64,000 bases of DNA from Lewinellaceae bacterium (GCA_020636375.1 JACJXZ010000010.1:62001-126000), one strand, 5' to 3'. Shown: positions 23,669 through 32,700, counted from the stretch's first letter. Numbers and translations: made by a program. Notes: generated by a model from the sequence alone, not told the origin.

Positions 23669-26355
23669 GTCCTGGCAAGGCGAAAACCATAGCGGTAGTA
23701 ACGGAAGTCCGGGAAGACGGCGGAGCGAAGAGCACAACGCGCGCGGCCCGGGAGGCTGAACCAGGACCCGCCCCGCAACACACGGTAAGAGCCGGAATCC
23801 GGGCCAATTGGATTGACCTGTGCTTCTTCTTGGTAAGAACCATACCTGTCCTGGCACCATTCCCATACATTGCCCGTCATATCGAAGAGGCCAAAATCAT
23901 TGGGATTAAATGAACCCACTGGGGCGGTATAAATAAATCCGTCTTCGTAACCTGTAAAGATAGTCCAGTCAGGAAATTTGCGTTTGGCAGTTTCATCGGC
24001 AACATTACCCCCTTTCTTTCCAATGGGCAGCTCATTTCCCCAACTGTAAGCTGTATGCTCTGCCCCATTGCCAGCAGCGTATTCCCACTGCGCTTCGGTA
24101 GGCAGCCGGTAGCCGTTGGCTAAGGAGTCGATCCGCTGAAAGTTATCCCCCTCAAAGATGTAGGCAGTATCCAACCCCTCGCGGATACTCAACCAGTTGG
24201 CATAGCGCGCGGCATCATACCAGGTGACATTAACCACGGGATGATCGCCACTGACACCCCAATCTGGTGCAAAAGTTGTAATGCTTAAGCCTTTGTTCTC
24301 TGCATAAATGGCAAACTGCCAATAGGTGACTTCTGTTTTGCCTAACTCAAAGGCTGAAAGCCGGACAGGATGCTGTGGATGCTCATTAGATGAGCCAATG
24401 CTATCCGGGCTTCCCATCATAAATTCACTTTCTGGTATGGGGACAAGATCCGGAAAATGACGAGCTTCTAAAAAATCGAAGTGGTCGTTGTCCAGGCGTT
24501 TCAGCAAGGTACGAAGCCCAATACGGTTAAAAGTTTTTTCCACCTCTTTGGCCAGGCCTTCGCGGCCGAGCAGGCGGGCAGCGGCGGCTGTTGCGGTTTT
24601 GGCTGAATCCAGCCGGTTGGTTTCGGCAAACCAGAATGCGATTTCCATATAAGTACGGGCGACGGCAGGCTTTTCTAAGCCAAAACTTTCCGCTTCGTAG
24701 AGTTTTGCCAGAGCATTTTCGTACTGAAGGCGATAGATATCGTCATTAGCCTCTATAAGAAACTTTTTGAAAAGGATTCTGGACTTTTCAGCCAACTCCT
24801 TTTCAGCTTGGGCAGCCTTTGCCTGCTCACCTTTAGCCTTTAATTCAGCCAGCTCCGCATCTTCCCGGGCAGTGCGTGCCTTTTTCTTTTCCAGTTCAGC
24901 GATGCGCTGCTGCTGTTTGGCTTCTTCACCAGCCTCCTTTGCCTTCGCTTCTGCTTCTTCCGCTTTTTGTCGCTGTATCGTGGCTCTTTCCTCTGCCTGC
25001 TGGGCGCTTTGCTGGGCACTAAGAGCTGCATTATTCCTCCAAAAAGCAAAGCCCAGCAAAGCCAAGGCTGCAATGCCGATGATTATATTCCGCAGCCGGG
25101 CGCGCCGGATCTTCTCGCGTTCTTTTTGGAGCCGTTCCTCCTCCTCCCTTGCCTTGCGTTCCCGCTCCGCCTCCTCGATCTTCTTGAAGCGCTCCAGCAC
25201 CGGCTTCACCAGGGTATCGTGGCTGATCTCGTAGTAGAGCTCCCCCTTGCGGGCTTCCCGCTTCAGCAGGCGTTCCTCATGCAACTGGGCAAGGGTGGCC
25301 TGCGAAAGGCCGTATTCCTCCCGCATGGCTGACTCCTCCATCATGATGCGGCGGCCGTTGCGGATCAAGCCGCGGGCGAGCAGCCGCTCCGCCGCTTCCC
25401 GCTCGGCTGCCGGCACTTTTTCGATCACCGTGTTGTAAAACTCATCGATGATGTTGCGGATGCCGGCCCTGCCGCCGTAAAAATCCGGCTCGATGGTGAA
25501 GCTTTCTGGTTTTTGTTCCTGTATAATCCTGGCTTCCAGTTGCCGGCAGACCAGCTGCAGCTGGAAAGCGGCAATTTCCAGGGTAGCGGTTGGGTGGCCG
25601 GCAGCCAGGCGCCCCTCCGTTTCATGGCGGCCGAGGGCTTCGAGGATACCGTTGAGGGCAGCGGGGCTGTAGCTGAACTTTGGCGACACGTAAGCGCCTT
25701 CCACTCCCGCCGGCCGGGTGATGGCATCGGCCGCCTGCTCGCGGCCCAGTAGGCGAAGCTGGAAACGGCAGCGCAGGATGGATGGGATATCGGCGGAAAG
25801 CTCGTCGAGCAGGTAGAGGAAATCAGAGCGGATGCTGAAGATGAACTTTGCCTGGGGCGGCGCGGCGGCCTCCGGCGGCAAGCCCGGCGGCGGCCGGTGG
25901 TTGGTGATGTCGGCAAACTGTTTGATGAACTCCTTTCGCTCATCGGGCTTATACAGGGTGAACAGCTCTTCAAACTGGTCGAATACAAATATTGGAGTGA
26001 ACACCTCGCCCAGGTCTACATACCAGAAGCGGCTGAAGTACTCCCATAGCGTGCGGCCCTCTGGCATGTCGGCAGGGATAAAGCCTCCCTCCTTGAGCTG
26101 CCGGCACACCTGTATTTCCGGGGCCTCAGCGGTATTATTCAGGCGAATAAACACCGGCTTATACTGGCGCGCCTCCAGTGCCGGGCACACGCCTGCCTGC
26201 AGCAGGGAGGTCTTGCCCGTACCCGATTCACCAAAGAGCACCACCAGGCCGTTCAACACGATGAGGCGAAACAGCTCCTGCTTCTCCAGGTCCCTGCCGA
26301 AGAACAGGTGGCGGTCATCGCCGGTAAAGGACCGTGGGCCAGGGTAGCGGTTCAT
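23656..26355 (-). CDS. nSTAND ATPase fused to FGE-sulfatase domain; predicted DGR target (899 aa)
   Basis: Residues 1-400 are an nSTAND-type NTPase: Walker A GESGTGKT at 42-49, Walker B 'PIFVFDQFEELF' near 118-128, then the winged-helix part ('LPDELSAD...', 'LLKREARKGELYYEISHDTL'). A basic segment and one membrane helix (NIIIGIAALALLGFAFW, about 420-438) come next, then a long glutamate/lysine/alanine-rich coiled coil (440-530). The last ~275 residues are a formylglycine-generating-enzyme/sulfatase-modifying-factor fold (PIPESEFMMGSPDS ... VRLSAFELGKTEVTYWQFA ... WEYAAGNG ... GLFDMTGNVWEWCQD ... YRVLRGGSW ... YGFRLA), here likely a C-type-lectin-like ligand-binding domain, not an enzyme. Known STAND proteins act as ligand-triggered oligomeric switches; DGR diversification of the sensor end would alter specificity. 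The start codon overlaps the stop of the SIR2-TIR gene (ATGA), implying a coupled effector. Confidence 0.85.
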   Translation of the reverse strand: MNRYPGPRSFTGDDRHLFFGRDLEKQELFRLIVLNGLVVLFGESGTGKTSLLQAGVCPALEARQYKPVFIRLNNTAEAPEIQVCRQLKEGGFIPADMPEGRTLWEYFSRFWYVDLGEVFTPIFVFDQFEELFTLYKPDERKEFIKQFADITNHRPPPGLPPEAAAPPQAKFIFSIRSDFLYLLDELSADIPSILRCRFQLRLLGREQAADAITRPAGVEGAYVSPKFSYSPAALNGILEALGRHETEGRLAAGHPTATLEIAAFQLQLVCRQLEARIIQEQKPESFTIEPDFYGGRAGIRNIIDEFYNTVIEKVPAAEREAAERLLARGLIRNGRRIMMEESAMREEYGLSQATLAQLHEERLLKREARKGELYYEISHDTLVKPVLERFKKIEEAERERKAREEEERLQKEREKIRRARLRNIIIGIAALALLGFAFWRNNAALSAQQSAQQAEERATIQRQKAEEAEAKAKEAGEEAKQQQRIAELEKKKARTAREDAELAELKAKGEQAKAAQAEKELAEKSRILFKKFLIEANDDIYRLQYENALAKLYEAESFGLEKPAVARTYMEIAFWFAETNRLDSAKTATAAAARLLGREGLAKEVEKTFNRIGLRTLLKRLDNDHFDFLEARHFPDLVPIPESEFMMGSPDSIGSSNEHPQHPVRLSAFELGKTEVTYWQFAIYAENKGLSITTFAPDWGVSGDHPVVNVTWYDAARYANWLSIREGLDTAYIFEGDNFQRIDSLANGYRLPTEAQWEYAAGNGAEHTAYSWGNELPIGKKGGNVADETAKRKFPDWTIFTGYEDGFIYTAPVGSFNPNDFGLFDMTGNVWEWCQDRYGSYQEEAQVNPIGPDSGSYRVLRGGSWFSLPGRARCALRSAVFPDFRYYRYGFRLARTGGQ
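23683..23775 (-). other. Predicted DGR variable region in the FGE domain
   Basis: The segment runs from RGGSW to YGFRL in the protein. Between these conserved anchors the exposed positions are F, S, L, G, R, F, D, F, Y, Y, R and Y, encoded mainly by NNC or NNT codons (TTC, AGC, CTC, GGC, CGC, TTC, GAC, TTC, CGT, TAC, TAC, CGC, TAT). That is what adenine mutagenesis of AAC/AAT template codons gives. The same position is the variable region in known FGE/C-type-lectin DGR targets. No template repeat was seen in the window. Confidence 0.65.
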
Positions 26356-27781
26356 CGGGCGAGTTTTTTACGGCCAACGATCTTCTCGCACCAGCCCCGA
26401 AGCTGATTTACGGTATCCGACAAAGCAGCTTCCGGCTTCTCCTGCTTATCCAATGTGGTTTTGTTGCGCGGCAGGATGGTGGTAAGTTTACCCAGGGGCG
26501 TCTCTTCCCAAACGCACGACCTCATCAGCAAGGGGATGACGACAGTTTGCCGGGCATCATGGCGTTGCAGGGCAGTACGCAGGTATTTTTCGTAGATGGC
26601 GTCGGAATTGAAAAAGTCGGCAGTGACGAGCAGCAGGATGATGTCGGCAGCCTTCAGGTGGAGGTTGATCTCTGTTTCGCTATCGGCGCCGGGCAGGATT
26701 TGCGCCTCGTCCCAGGTTTGGATGAAATCGGTTTTCTTCAGAGGGGCAAGCTGCTTGTCGAGGGCCTCTCGCGCCTCCTGATCCTCCGGGCTGTACATCA
26801 GGAACACTTTGAGCTGGGGCGCTTCTTCCGGGGCAGGGGCGGCGGGCTTTTGCAGCTCGCGCTCAAACTCTGCCAGGAATAATTCTGCGGGCTTATCCTC
26901 AAAGCGCACGTCGAAGTTGTTGCGATAGAAAAAGGACGTTAGCTCGTCGAGGCTCTGCGAATCCTGCAGGGCGTAGGTCGCCCGCTGTCGCTGGTAGCGG
27001 GCGATCAGGTGCATGATGAGCCGCAGGTGCCACTGGTTGAAATCAAAGCCCAGGAAGACGAACGTCTTATCGAACTGCCGCTCCCGCGCCGAAGTGAAGT
27101 GGATCGCCACGCTCGATGGGATGCCTTAGCGTATTCTCCTTCTGCAGGATGGCGTCCAGGAACGCCAGCTGGTCCCGCTCGGCAACCACCATCGAGCCTG
27201 GCTCTTCCACAGCGCCGAAAGGTGGTACACCAGGGGCGAATCCTCCCGGATATCGCCCTCCGGAATTTGGATGCGGTTGTTGTGAGAGGGGTTGGCATAG
27301 TGGTAATACAAGCAACGGGCGTCGAACTTGTTCTCCTGGTCATAAGCCTGGTAGGAAGGGTGCCGGGTTGGTTTCACCACAAAATGGAAAGGCATCCGTA
27401 CCAACTGCTGGTACACTGGAAAATCCTGGAAGGTGAACTGCCCGTAAAAATCCTGGATGGTTGCCGCCAGGGCGGCGCGGGCATTCTCCGGCGAGTAGTT
27501 CCGGTTGGATGCGACTTCCTTCAGGAAGATGGCGTCTTCCAGCGCTTTAGCTACATAAGGCAGGTTGTCTCCATCCAGCATTGGCGCTCCGGGCTGAAGC
27601 TGCTGTAGCTTTTCTGCCAGGTGGCGGGCCAGAAGGGTTTGCAACGGAAGCCGCTCCCCATCCCGCTCCAGAGTAGCCACGCCGAAGTACGCAGGATGCA
27701 CTCCCCATCCTTTACCGCACGGATGAGGCTTTGCCAGTTGACGGCAGGAGCGGGGGCAGAATGGGTAGAAAGGCCGGCCAT
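26352..27781 (-). pseudogene. SIR2-TIR fusion (candidate NADase effector) with three frameshifts
   Basis: Joining three frames gives one protein of about 475 aa: start at 27781 (MAGLSTHSAPAPAVNWQSL), 'LIRAVKDGECIL', then 'VATLERDGERLPLQTLLARH', the SIR2-like body ('QDFPVYQQLVRMPFHFVVK', 'DSPLVYHL', 'FGAVEEPGSMVVAERDQLAF', 'FVFLGFDFNQWHLRLIMHL'), and a C-terminal TIR domain ('LKVFLMYSPEDQEAREALDKQL ... AADIILLLVTADFF'). Frame changes lie near 27690, 27215 (one T short in 'CTTTCGG') and 27117. SIR2_2-like and TIR domains both degrade NAD+ in prokaryotic conflict systems, and the stop overlaps the nSTAND-FGE start, so an effector-sensor pair is likely. The two domains are otherwise well conserved, so sequencing error is as good an explanation as decay. 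The intact TIR-containing frame is 26352-27110. Confidence 0.7.
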
Positions 27782-28039
27782 TTGGTTTTTGAAATATTGG
27801 AAATGGTATAAAAAGATAAAGTATGCTGGATTTAGCCCAGCAAACTACACATTAACGAAAAAACGCGTTTTTGGGGAGAAATCCAATTAAAAGGAGGAAA
27901 GGAATGTAGGGATTATGCTCAACGGCAGGTTTGCATTGGAGACTCTATTGAGTTTCATAATTAATCCGAATGTGGTTTCACCTGCCCGCCAGCGCTGGTT
28001 CATTCTCGTCAGCCCAACGCTGAGCCAGGCATCGCCCGA

Positions 28040-28261
28040 CACGGTGCCAAACCAGCCCTGAAGGGCGATAATATTTGCCTTTCAGGGCGTAATTGAAATT
28101 TGTCGCCCAGGGCGATGCCCTGGGCTATTCCTATTTCAGCCTTTCAGGCTGATGGCAGCCCATTGCCCATCTATGTACAACTTGCGCTGGCGAGCCTGTC
28201 CCGGACTCGTTTCGGGAGGATTTAAGGGGGTGGACTAATCCCCCGTTTATTTTTTGAAAAC
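28040..28261. repeat. REP-like palindromes and inverted copy of the 22154 repeat
   Basis: CCCAGGGCGATGCCCTGGG (28106-28124), GCCTTTCAGGCTGATGG-type repeats, TGTACAACTTGCGCTGGCGAG near 28173, and at 28225-28261 a 37-bp exact inverted copy of 22154-22190. Together with the copy at 22154 this brackets the island that holds the transposase, HRDC, nSTAND-FGE and SIR2-TIR genes. The rest of 27782-28767 has no gene I can support. Confidence 0.75.
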
Positions 28262-28287
28262 TAATCAGGGGATTGAGGGGCGGGGGC

Positions 28288-28352
28288 GGCAATGCACGAA
28301 ACCTATGGCAGCGCAGTATAAGTCAAACGACAACTCGAAGTTGTCGTTTGAC
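28288..28352. repeat. Shared 30-bp motif plus perfect 14-bp hairpin
   Basis: GTCAAACGACAACT and its complement (28322-28335, 28339-28352) form a perfect stem with a CGA loop. Directly before it lies a motif AATGCACGAAACCTATGGCA...AGTATAA that recurs at 57473-57503 and, inverted, at 57412-57440. Confidence 0.75.
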
Positions 28353-28462
28353 GTTCGACCGTGAGCAGGCAAGGGACTGTTCAGGACGCTGTGTCTTCCT
28401 GCCTGCCTGCCTGCCTGGCAGTAATGGCAGGCAGGCTGCGCCGCAGGCCGGCAGGTTACTCA

Positions 28463-28665
28463 AACCGCTGAGGTACGCTGCCTTTCCCTGCGGCGCTCCG
28501 CGCCTCCTGTGTTTTTTTAACCGCAGGGTCCACAGAGGGCCGCAGAGGAAAGGCCGCATGGCAGGATGTTGCTTGCGCAGCGGAGCTACGATACGCTTCT
28601 CCGCGGCCCTCTGCGCTCTTCCGAAACGAGTTCGGAACAGGCCCTGCGGTTTTACAAACATATGA
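28463..28665 (+). repeat. ~200-bp dispersed repeat, copy 1
   Basis: Starts AACCGCTGAGGTAC and ends TTTTACAAACATAT; the same sequence with moderate divergence lies at 32984-33185. Both copies contain GCGGCGCTCCGCGCC, AACCGCAGG and GCTTGCGCAGCGGAGCT. A CCTG microrepeat and a TACTGCC/GGCAGTA palindrome precede it (28395-28460). No protein-coding potential is evident. Confidence 0.8.
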
Positions 28666-28767
28666 GAATCATCCCTCCCGCCTAAAGAGCTCCAAAAAGC
28701 CGTACGCGAAATCAACGTCCAGGAAATTGCATCCGGGGCCGTTTTCCCGAACCTCCCAACCAAACAG

Positions 28768-30408
28768 ATGGCTGGCAAAGCCAAAAAACTGTACTTTTGC
28801 AGCCGGAAAACGGAAATCAGATTGAATACTATCCAAAGCTCGACATACCGGCCCTGGCTATATGCGGGGATACTAGCCCTCCTGGGGCCCGCCCTGCTGA
28901 TCAACCTGGGCGAACTGGCCTTCATCGACGATGAGGCCATCCGGGCGCTGGTCGCCCTGGAGATGAAGCTTTCCGGCAACTATATTACCCCAACTCTGCA
29001 CGGGGAATATTATTACAATAAGCCCCCGTTGTGGAACTGGATACTCCTGCTGTGTTTTGAAGGCACCGGCACGGCCAGCGAATTCACCGCCCGCCTGCCC
29101 ACGGTGCTCTGCCTGCTGGGGTACGGGGCGACGATCTATTATTTTTTTCAAAAGCATTACAGCCGTAAGGTTGCTTTTCTGAATGCTTTCTTTTTCCTCA
29201 CCTGCGGGCGGGTCCTGTTCTGGGATTCTATCCTGGCCCTGATTGACATTTGTTTTTCGTGGGTTACTTTTACGGCATTCATGGTGGTGTACCACCAGTT
29301 CCGGAAAGGGAACTGGCTGAAGCTTTTCCTGTTTTCCTATCTGCTTACCGCCGCCGGTTTTATGCTGAAGGGCCTGCCGTCGGTCGTTTTTCAGGGCACC
29401 ACCCTTTTGGTTTACTTTGCCTGGTGCCGCCGCTTCCGAAAGTTGTTTTCCTGGCAACACGCAATTGGCGGGCTGGCATTCCTGCTCATCGTCGGAGGAT
29501 ACTACCTGGCCTATCACCAGTACAACAGCCTGGAAAATGTATTTACCACCTTATTCCGGGAGTCCTCCAAACGCACGGTGGTCAACTATGGCGTTTGGAA
29601 TACGATCGGCCATTTTTTCATGTTTCCCTTCGAGATGGTTTATCACTTCCTGCCCTGGTCGCTGATGATCCTCTACTTCTTCCGCCGGGATACGCTGGCC
29701 CGGCTGCGGGAAGACCGCTTTATCACCTTCAACCTCATCACCTTTGCAGCCAATATCCTGGTCTACTGGACCTCTCCGGAAGTGTACCCCCGGTATCTGC
29801 TGATGCTGGCACCGCTGATCTTTTCTGCTTACATTTACCTGCATCCGTTTCACGAAGCAAACAGGACGTGGCAGTACCGGCTGATCCATGCTCTTTTTCT
29901 GGTGTTTTGCGTTATTGCTGCCGTCGGCGCATTCGCTCCTCTTTTCATCGAGCGGCCGGAAGGCGTTCCCTACCGGTATGCGGTGAGCCTGGCTACGGGG
30001 CTCGCGCTCAGCGGACTGGCCTACCTGTACTGGCGTTGGAAAGAGGAACGCCTGCTGGTCATGATCGCCGTCCTGGTCACTTTCCGGGCCGGCTTCAACT
30101 GGTTCGTGCTGCCCGACCGGAACAACAACGACTTTGGAGATATCTGCCGGCAATCGACTTTAGAGGTGGCTGAAAAATTCAGGGATCAGAAAATGGCGGT
30201 TTTCAAAGACACTTACATGCAGCCCACCAACTCTTTTTACCTGACCGTCGGGCGGGAAAAGATCGTACCTCGCGAAACAGACAACTTTGATAAAGAAACG
30301 CTGTACATCTTATATCCCGAATCCCACCCTGGCCTGGAATATGAAAAACTGGGGGAATTCAAGGTGCGCCATGGGCAGCTGACATTTGATGTCGTCAAAT
30401 TAGAGTGA
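28768..30408 (+). CDS. Glycosyltransferase family 39 (ArnT/PMT-like) membrane protein
   Basis: A 546-aa polytopic membrane protein. The acidic motif in the first periplasmic loop (FIDDEAIRALVALEM) followed by 'YYYNKPPLWNW' is typical of GT39/GT83-type polyprenyl-phosphate-sugar-dependent transferases; ten or more hydrophobic segments follow, and a soluble C-terminal part of about 100 residues closes the protein. The enzyme would move a sugar from a polyprenyl-phosphate donor to lipid or protein on the periplasmic side. The start is uncertain: ATG at 28768 or TTG at 28822 (see the promoter-like box in between). The GT2-type gene directly downstream (67-bp gap) is of the kind that makes such lipid-linked sugar donors, so the two probably form one pathway. 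Confidence 0.85.
   Translation: MAGKAKKLYFCSRKTEIRLNTIQSSTYRPWLYAGILALLGPALLINLGELAFIDDEAIRALVALEMKLSGNYITPTLHGEYYYNKPPLWNWILLLCFEGTGTASEFTARLPTVLCLLGYGATIYYFFQKHYSRKVAFLNAFFFLTCGRVLFWDSILALIDICFSWVTFTAFMVVYHQFRKGNWLKLFLFSYLLTAAGFMLKGLPSVVFQGTTLLVYFAWCRRFRKLFSWQHAIGGLAFLLIVGGYYLAYHQYNSLENVFTTLFRESSKRTVVNYGVWNTIGHFFMFPFEMVYHFLPWSLMILYFFRRDTLARLREDRFITFNLITFAANILVYWTSPEVYPRYLLMLAPLIFSAYIYLHPFHEANRTWQYRLIHALFLVFCVIAAVGAFAPLFIERPEGVPYRYAVSLATGLALSGLAYLYWRWKEERLLVMIAVLVTFRAGFNWFVLPDRNNNDFGDICRQSTLEVAEKFRDQKMAVFKDTYMQPTNSFYLTVGREKIVPRETDNFDKETLYILYPESHPGLEYEKLGEFKVRHGQLTFDVVKLE
28792..28799 (+). promoter_or_regulatory. Bacteroidota -7-like box TACTTTTG
   Basis: It matches TAnnTTTG and lies 24 nt after the first in-frame ATG of the glycosyltransferase gene. 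If used, translation would have to start at the TTG at 28822 instead of 28768. No TTG is seen at the usual upstream distance. Confidence 0.3.
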
Positions 30409-30475
30409 ACAGGCAGGAGGGGTAACAATATAACAACACCGCCCTTCCTCCCCCTCCACCCGAAACAGCAATCTT

Positions 30476-31450
30476 ATGTCTATCAAATTATCTGTAGTCG
30501 TAACCGTATACAACGAGGAACGCAACATCAGGCCCCTCATCGAAAAGATCACCTCCGCCCTCGAGGGGCTGGAGTACGAGATCGTATACGTCGACGACGG
30601 GTCGTCCGACAATACGCTCGGCGAACTCTACGGCATTCAGCATCCTCGCCTCAAAGTCGTGGAGTTTCGCAAGAATTACGGCCAGAGCCTGGCCCTGATG
30701 GCGGGCATCGAACAGGCCCGGGGAGAATACATCGCCACGATGGACGGTGACCTGCAAAACGACCCTTCGGACATACCCGGCATGCTGCAACTGGCCGAAG
30801 AAAGCAACTACGACATGGTGGCCGGCGAGCGGGCCAACCGAAAAGACGGCATTTTCCTGCGCAAGATTCCCAGCAAGATCGCCAACTTCATCATCCGGAA
30901 CGCATCCGGCGTCAATCTCCGGGATTATGGCTGTGCCCTTCGCGTTTTCCGCGCCGAGATCGCCAAAGATATGGGCATTTACGGCGAATTACACCGCTTC
31001 ATCCCGGTACTGGCGCACGTGGAAGGCGCCCGCATCACCCAGGTGCCTGTCCGGCACCATGCCCGGGAGTTCGGCCAGTCCAAATACGGCCTCAACCGCA
31101 CCGTTAAGGTGATCAGCGACCTGCTGCTCATGCTCTTCCTCAAAAAGTACATGCAACGGCCCATGCACCTGTTCGGCAATACCGGGCTTTTCCTTTTCGC
31201 CGCCGGCGCTCTGGTCAACCTCTACCTGATCGTGCTGAAGATCATGGGCCAGGATATCTGGGGCAAGCCGTTGCTGATCCTCGGCCTGATGCTGGTCATC
31301 GCCGGCATTCAGCTGGTGACTATCGGCATCGTCATCGAGATCCAGATGCGTACCTATTTCGAATCGCAGCAAAAGCGCCCCTACAAGATCCGCAAAGTGG
31401 TGATGGGAGGGGTAGAAGAAGATGTGAACGCGGGATTGGAAAATCCGTAA
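30476..31450 (+). CDS. GT2 family glycosyltransferase (dolichol/polyprenyl-phosphate sugar synthase type)
   Basis: A 324-aa protein with the GT-A fold of the DPMS/GtrB family: 'SVVVTVYNEERNI', 'YVDDGSSDNT' and 'ATMDGDLQNDPSDIPGML' (nucleotide and metal-binding DxD region at about 90-100), then 'VRHHAREFGQSKYGLNR'. Two hydrophobic helices near residues 230-255 and 262-290 would anchor it. It should transfer a sugar from a nucleotide sugar to a polyprenyl phosphate on the cytoplasmic face, feeding the GT39-type transferase encoded just upstream. The substrate cannot be told from sequence. The ATG at 30476 directly precedes the conserved strand and is well placed. Confidence 0.88.
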   Translation: MSIKLSVVVTVYNEERNIRPLIEKITSALEGLEYEIVYVDDGSSDNTLGELYGIQHPRLKVVEFRKNYGQSLALMAGIEQARGEYIATMDGDLQNDPSDIPGMLQLAEESNYDMVAGERANRKDGIFLRKIPSKIANFIIRNASGVNLRDYGCALRVFRAEIAKDMGIYGELHRFIPVLAHVEGARITQVPVRHHAREFGQSKYGLNRTVKVISDLLLMLFLKKYMQRPMHLFGNTGLFLFAAGALVNLYLIVLKIMGQDIWGKPLLILGLMLVIAGIQLVTIGIVIEIQMRTYFESQQKRPYKIRKVVMGGVEEDVNAGLENP

Positions 31451-31561
31451 TTGGTCGAGCTGCAATTCCCTCCGCACCCCGTAAAAGCGTCAATTTTTAT
31501 AACTCCTGACCGCGCGCCGGCGAGAAACAGGCATATTGTCCATTATTTCACCAACCAAAAA

Positions 31562-32695
31562 ATGAAGGAAGCTATGAAGCGTAACTTACTGATCATCCTT
31601 TTATTGCTGGGCAGCGCATGGGGTGTTGTTCATGGACAAAACTTTGAGGTATACGTCAGCGACGCCGCCGGTTTCACGACCGGCCCCTGGAAAATCCTGA
31701 AGTTCGACCAGAACGGGGAAAACGGAGAAGTATTCACCGACCAGGAGCTGGCCTGGCCCCAGGACATCGTCTTTCTGGATCACCGGAACTCTGTGATCGT
31801 CTCCAACCTGAATACCAACAAGATTACCGAATACAATGCCGAGACCGGAGAATACATCGGCGATTTCGCCACGGGAATCGGCGGGCCGACACGGATGAAG
31901 GTCGGGCAGGATAGTTTATTATACGTACTCCAGTGGTCTGGCAATGGACGGGTTTTGCGATATGACCTGGATGGCAATTTCGTAGATGCCTTTACCGATG
32001 CCAACGTGTCCAACAGTATCGGACTAGACTGGGACATCCACGGCAATTTGTATGTCTCCTCCTACAACTCAAGATACGTCCAGCAATTCAGCAGCACGGG
32101 CGAAAATATGGGCCGGTTCGTCAATTCCAACCTCAGTGGCCCGACAAACATCTGGTTTGACGAAGAGGGCAACCTCTTGGTGGTGGATTACCTCGGAGGA
32201 GCAGTCAAAAAATTTGATGCGGCCGGCAATTACCTGGGGATATTTATGAATAACCTGCAGTTTGCCGAAGGCGTCGACTTTTTCCCCAACGGGGACATCT
32301 TGATCGGCGAAGGACAGACTTCATCTGTGAAAAGGTATGACAGCGAGGGCAACTTCATCGAAGCATTCATCCCGGGCGGGACGCTGGGCCTGATGACGCC
32401 CAATGCGGTAGTCCTCCGGGAACTGGGCGTTTCGCCGGTGAGAGAAGCCATCCGGCAGGTGGAATTCATAACGCCTACGGTAGGCGTGGAATTTTATATT
32501 GCCGATCCCCTGAACGCCGCCGATCTTAAGTCCATTGAGGTCTATGGCATCAAAGGACAGTTGCTGGCCAACCGGGCCTATACCGGAAATACGGTAGCCT
32601 GGAATGCCGCCGGGGCCCCCGACGGAATGTATGTTATCGTCGGCCGGTTGAAGGACGGGACATCCTGGAGCCAGAAGGTGGCCGTCCGGAAATAG
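31562..32695 (+). CDS. Secreted NHL/beta-propeller protein with T9SS sorting domain
   Basis: I start at 31562 (MKEAMKRNLLIILLLLGSAW; ATG at 31574 is also possible), giving a signal peptide that ends VHGQ. Residues 25-290 form six or so propeller blades of the NHL/SMP-30 type ('GPTRMKVGQDSLLYVLQW', 'GLDWDIHGNLYVSSYNSRYV', 'GPTNIWFDEEGNLLVVDY'). The last ~75 residues are a short type A sorting domain ('DLKSIEVYGIKGQLL', 'PDGMYVIVGRLKDG'). It is probably exported by T9SS; ligand and activity are unknown. It lies 111 bp after the GT2 gene on the same strand and may share its transcript. Confidence 0.8.
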   Translation: MKEAMKRNLLIILLLLGSAWGVVHGQNFEVYVSDAAGFTTGPWKILKFDQNGENGEVFTDQELAWPQDIVFLDHRNSVIVSNLNTNKITEYNAETGEYIGDFATGIGGPTRMKVGQDSLLYVLQWSGNGRVLRYDLDGNFVDAFTDANVSNSIGLDWDIHGNLYVSSYNSRYVQQFSSTGENMGRFVNSNLSGPTNIWFDEEGNLLVVDYLGGAVKKFDAAGNYLGIFMNNLQFAEGVDFFPNGDILIGEGQTSSVKRYDSEGNFIEAFIPGGTLGLMTPNAVVLRELGVSPVREAIRQVEFITPTVGVEFYIADPLNAADLKSIEVYGIKGQLLANRAYTGNTVAWNAAGAPDGMYVIVGRLKDGTSWSQKVAVRK

Positions 32696-32700
32696 TATAC

